From the NCBI GenBank assembly GCA_011389515.1, contig JAABUA010000030.1:1-37403 (forward strand): 37,403 nt of DNA. Direction: 5' to 3'. The notes beneath the pieces were generated by a model. It saw only the letters and a list, made by a program, of their open reading frames with translations, did not search any database and was not told where the DNA came from. Both the position numbers and the translations under genes were made by a program. Shown here piece after piece: positions 35,672-37,403 of the stretch. The stretch is from Desulfobacteraceae bacterium. Lineage in GTDB: Bacteria > Desulfobacterota > Desulfobacteria > Desulfobacterales > Desulfosalsimonadaceae. Position 1 is the first letter of the stretch; each line of letters begins with the position of its first letter.

Positions 35672-37237
35672 ATGAAAGACATGACAATCGCAGCAACGGA
35701 TGATATCGACCGGATGCTGTCGGTCATGCCGCCGCACATACGCGAGGCCATACGACAGCATCCGGACCGCGACGAGTTGATTGAAATCGTCATCGACATC
35801 GGCCGAACACCCGAAGCACGATTTCCCGGCAAGCTCCATGAAATCTCCGGCGACGCCGCTACCCAGGATGACATCGATTATATTGTCGGAAGGGTGGGAC
35901 GCTTCACGGGGGACAACCGTGCAGGCATCGAACGCACGCTGCATCGGATATCCGCCATCAGAAACCGGTTCGGAGGGGTCATCGGGCTCACGTGCCGCGT
36001 CGGCCGGGCACTTTACGGCACGGTCGACATTCTTCGGGATGTTATTGAAAGCGGATTCTCAATGTTGCTTCTCGGCCGTCCCGGGGTCGGGAAAACGACG
36101 CTTCTGCGCGAAGCGGCCAGGGTTCTTGCCGATGATCTCGCAAAAAGGGTTGTCATCGTAGATACATCCAATGAAATTGCCGGAGACGGAGATATACCTC
36201 ACCCGGGCATTGGAAGGGCAAGACGTATGCAGGTGCCGTCGATCCACCTCCAGCATGCGGTGATGATAGAAGCCGTCGAAAACCACATGCCCGAAGTGAT
36301 CGTTATCGACGAGATCGGCACCGAGGCGGAAGCATTTGCAGCCAGAACCATTGCCGAGCGGGGTGTTCAACTCATTGCCACAGCACACGGCAACACCGTG
36401 GACAACCTGATGGCGAACCCCACCCTGTCGGACCTGCTCGGGGGGATTTCATCCGTTACAATATCTGATGAAGAAGCCCGCAGGCGAAGAACCAGAAAAA
36501 CAATCCTTGAGAGAAAAGCCCCGCCGACCTTTGAGGTTCTCGTGGAAATCCAGGATCGTGACCACATGGTTGTCCATTATAATCTGGGATGTGTGGTCGA
36601 TGCCATGCTGTGCGGCAGCCCTGTCACGCCAGAACTCCGGCAGCGCAATGACCAAGGGCGAATTATCACCAGAAAAACGGATGTTCCTGTTTTCCGCCAA
36701 TCTTTTATTCATGCAAAACCTGGCGATACGATCGGTGCAGACCGGACGATTCGCATATTTACATACGGGGTCAGCAGGAAGCATATGGAACGGTCAATCA
36801 GCAACCTGCGCGTTCCCGCATCCATGGTTTCAGATATGGAAAGCGCCGATATCGTTCTAACGCTCAAATCCCAGGAGAAGAAAAAGCCCCTCAGGCTTCG
36901 CGAGGTGCAAAAAAACGGGATGCCCGTCCACGTGATCAAAAGCAACACCATTACCCAGATCGAAAACTTCCTCCGCGGCATTTTTCCGGCGTCCGCCTCG
37001 GAGTCCGCCATTGACACGAATACGGTTGGTCGCAAGAGCAGTCCGGATGAATCGGCTGCGGAAAAAGAAGCGGAACAAGCAGTTATTGAAGTATATAAAA
37101 CCGGCGCCCCGTTTGAACTTTCACCGCAAAACGCCCGCTTCAGAAGGCTGCAGCACGAATTCATCAATCAGCAGGGGCTTGAAACCGAAAGCCGGGGGCA
37201 GCCACCCAACCGAAGGGTAGTGGCATATCCGGCATAG
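35672..37237 (+). CDS. Ycf45/SpoIIIAA-like AAA ATPase with C-terminal R3H domain
   Basis: A 521-aa ATPase. Residues ~20-110 form the N-terminal Ycf45-type region. The ATPase core has Walker A LLGRPGVGKTTLLRE (~135-147), VVIVDTSNEIAGDGD (~160-174), Walker B EVIVIDEIGTEAE (~208-220) and LIATAHGNT. This resembles SpoIIIAA and plastid Ycf45 proteins. The C-terminus ends in an R3H single-strand nucleic-acid-binding motif, RRLQHEFINQQGL, at ~488-500, preceded by a charged linker. The combination suggests ATP-driven remodelling of RNA or single-stranded DNA, but no precise function is established. The ribosome-binding site is weak. The stop is 4 bp from the stop of the convergent gene at the right edge. 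Confidence 0.88.
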   Translation: MKDMTIAATDDIDRMLSVMPPHIREAIRQHPDRDELIEIVIDIGRTPEARFPGKLHEISGDAATQDDIDYIVGRVGRFTGDNRAGIERTLHRISAIRNRFGGVIGLTCRVGRALYGTVDILRDVIESGFSMLLLGRPGVGKTTLLREAARVLADDLAKRVVIVDTSNEIAGDGDIPHPGIGRARRMQVPSIHLQHAVMIEAVENHMPEVIVIDEIGTEAEAFAARTIAERGVQLIATAHGNTVDNLMANPTLSDLLGGISSVTISDEEARRRRTRKTILERKAPPTFEVLVEIQDRDHMVVHYNLGCVVDAMLCGSPVTPELRQRNDQGRIITRKTDVPVFRQSFIHAKPGDTIGADRTIRIFTYGVSRKHMERSISNLRVPASMVSDMESADIVLTLKSQEKKKPLRLREVQKNGMPVHVIKSNTITQIENFLRGIFPASASESAIDTNTVGRKSSPDESAAEKEAEQAVIEVYKTGAPFELSPQNARFRRLQHEFINQQGLETESRGQPPNRRVVAYPA

Positions 37238-37241
37238 ATTT

Positions 37242-37403
37242 TCAGTTGATACACTGAACCACTGCAACCGCATTTCCCTCCGCGTCCATTGCAACGATAA
37301 AACAGCGGACTTCCCTGTTTTTTAATTTTTCCATCGGGCATGCATCCTGTTTTCCCGGATACAATTCCGGGTCATTTATACCGGCAATCCGGATGCATTC
37401 AGA
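37242..37403 (-). CDS. Unrecognised protein, C-terminal fragment (5' end outside window)
   Basis: The minus-strand frame is open from the right edge to a TGA at 37242-37244, giving 53 codons. The peptide includes SECIRIAGINDPELYPGKQD, then a DACPMEKLKNREVRCFIVAM segment, and ends VVQCIN. Four cysteines in 53 residues is high for this window and suggests a metal-binding or disulfide-containing domain. I do not recognise the family. The coding call rests on the uninterrupted frame, protein-like composition and typical codon use. It converges on the R3H ATPase gene. Confidence 0.6.
   Translation of the reverse strand, partial: SECIRIAGINDPELYPGKQDACPMEKLKNREVRCFIVAMDAEGNAVAVVQCIN

Overview
The window looks like core chromosome of an anaerobic Desulfobacterota (deltaproteobacterial, probably Desulfobacterales-type sulfate reducer). 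This is inferred from the gene set: indolepyruvate:ferredoxin oxidoreductase, ATP-type PEP carboxykinase, a DUF6178 protein, a Ycf45/SpoIIIAA-like ATPase with an R3H domain, and a hybrid kinase/HD-GYP pair. GC content looks to be near 50%. I see no rRNA, tRNA, phage gene, transposase or CRISPR array.

Layout. 1-682: 3' end of an endonuclease-type mutL, convergent with gatB (minus). 2298-4739: DUF2065 protein, queA and tgt (queuosine tRNA modification) behind a good sigma70-type promoter. 4975-7342: Nfu-type Fe-S carrier, class I/II aminotransferase and a MEMO1-family protein. 7431-9305: acetyl-CoA hydrolase/transferase fused to a GNAT acetyltransferase, preceded by an attenuator-like hairpin. 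9340-10170: GT2 glycosyltransferase. 10171-11079: no credible gene, but three long palindromic repeat elements. 11080-15096: HrpA helicase (minus). 15301-18718: membrane hybrid histidine kinase and REC/HD-GYP response regulator. 18745-19161: YjbQ-family protein (minus). 19162-19789: a second repeat-rich gap, followed by a cold-shock protein with a long leader. 20081-26288: an AddA/AddB-like helicase-nuclease pair (minus). 26571-28241: PanP-like PLP decarboxylase. 28238-30797: iorB and iorA (minus). 31114-33527: rdgB and pckA. 33851-37237: DUF6178 protein and Ycf45/R3H ATPase. 37242-37403: C-terminus of an unrecognised minus-strand gene.

Most genes are housekeeping: DNA repair (mutL, addAB-like), tRNA and RNA biology (gatB, queA, tgt, hrpA, R3H ATPase), nucleotide-pool sanitation (rdgB), and anaerobic carbon and amino-acid metabolism (CoA transferase, aminotransferase, iorAB, panP-like, pckA). 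The one clear signalling module is the kinase/HD-GYP pair, which probably controls cyclic di-GMP hydrolysis.

The least explained sequence is in the two intergenic clusters. At 10410-10617 and 10838-11038 there are two diverged copies of a roughly 200-bp element that is itself an imperfect palindrome. Each could fold into one long hairpin; the arms and shoulders are conserved between copies while the tips differ. Simpler palindromes lie at 10277-10385, 19275-19372 and 19383-19565. These are repeat or MITE-like elements of unknown function. I found no convincing new protein-based system.
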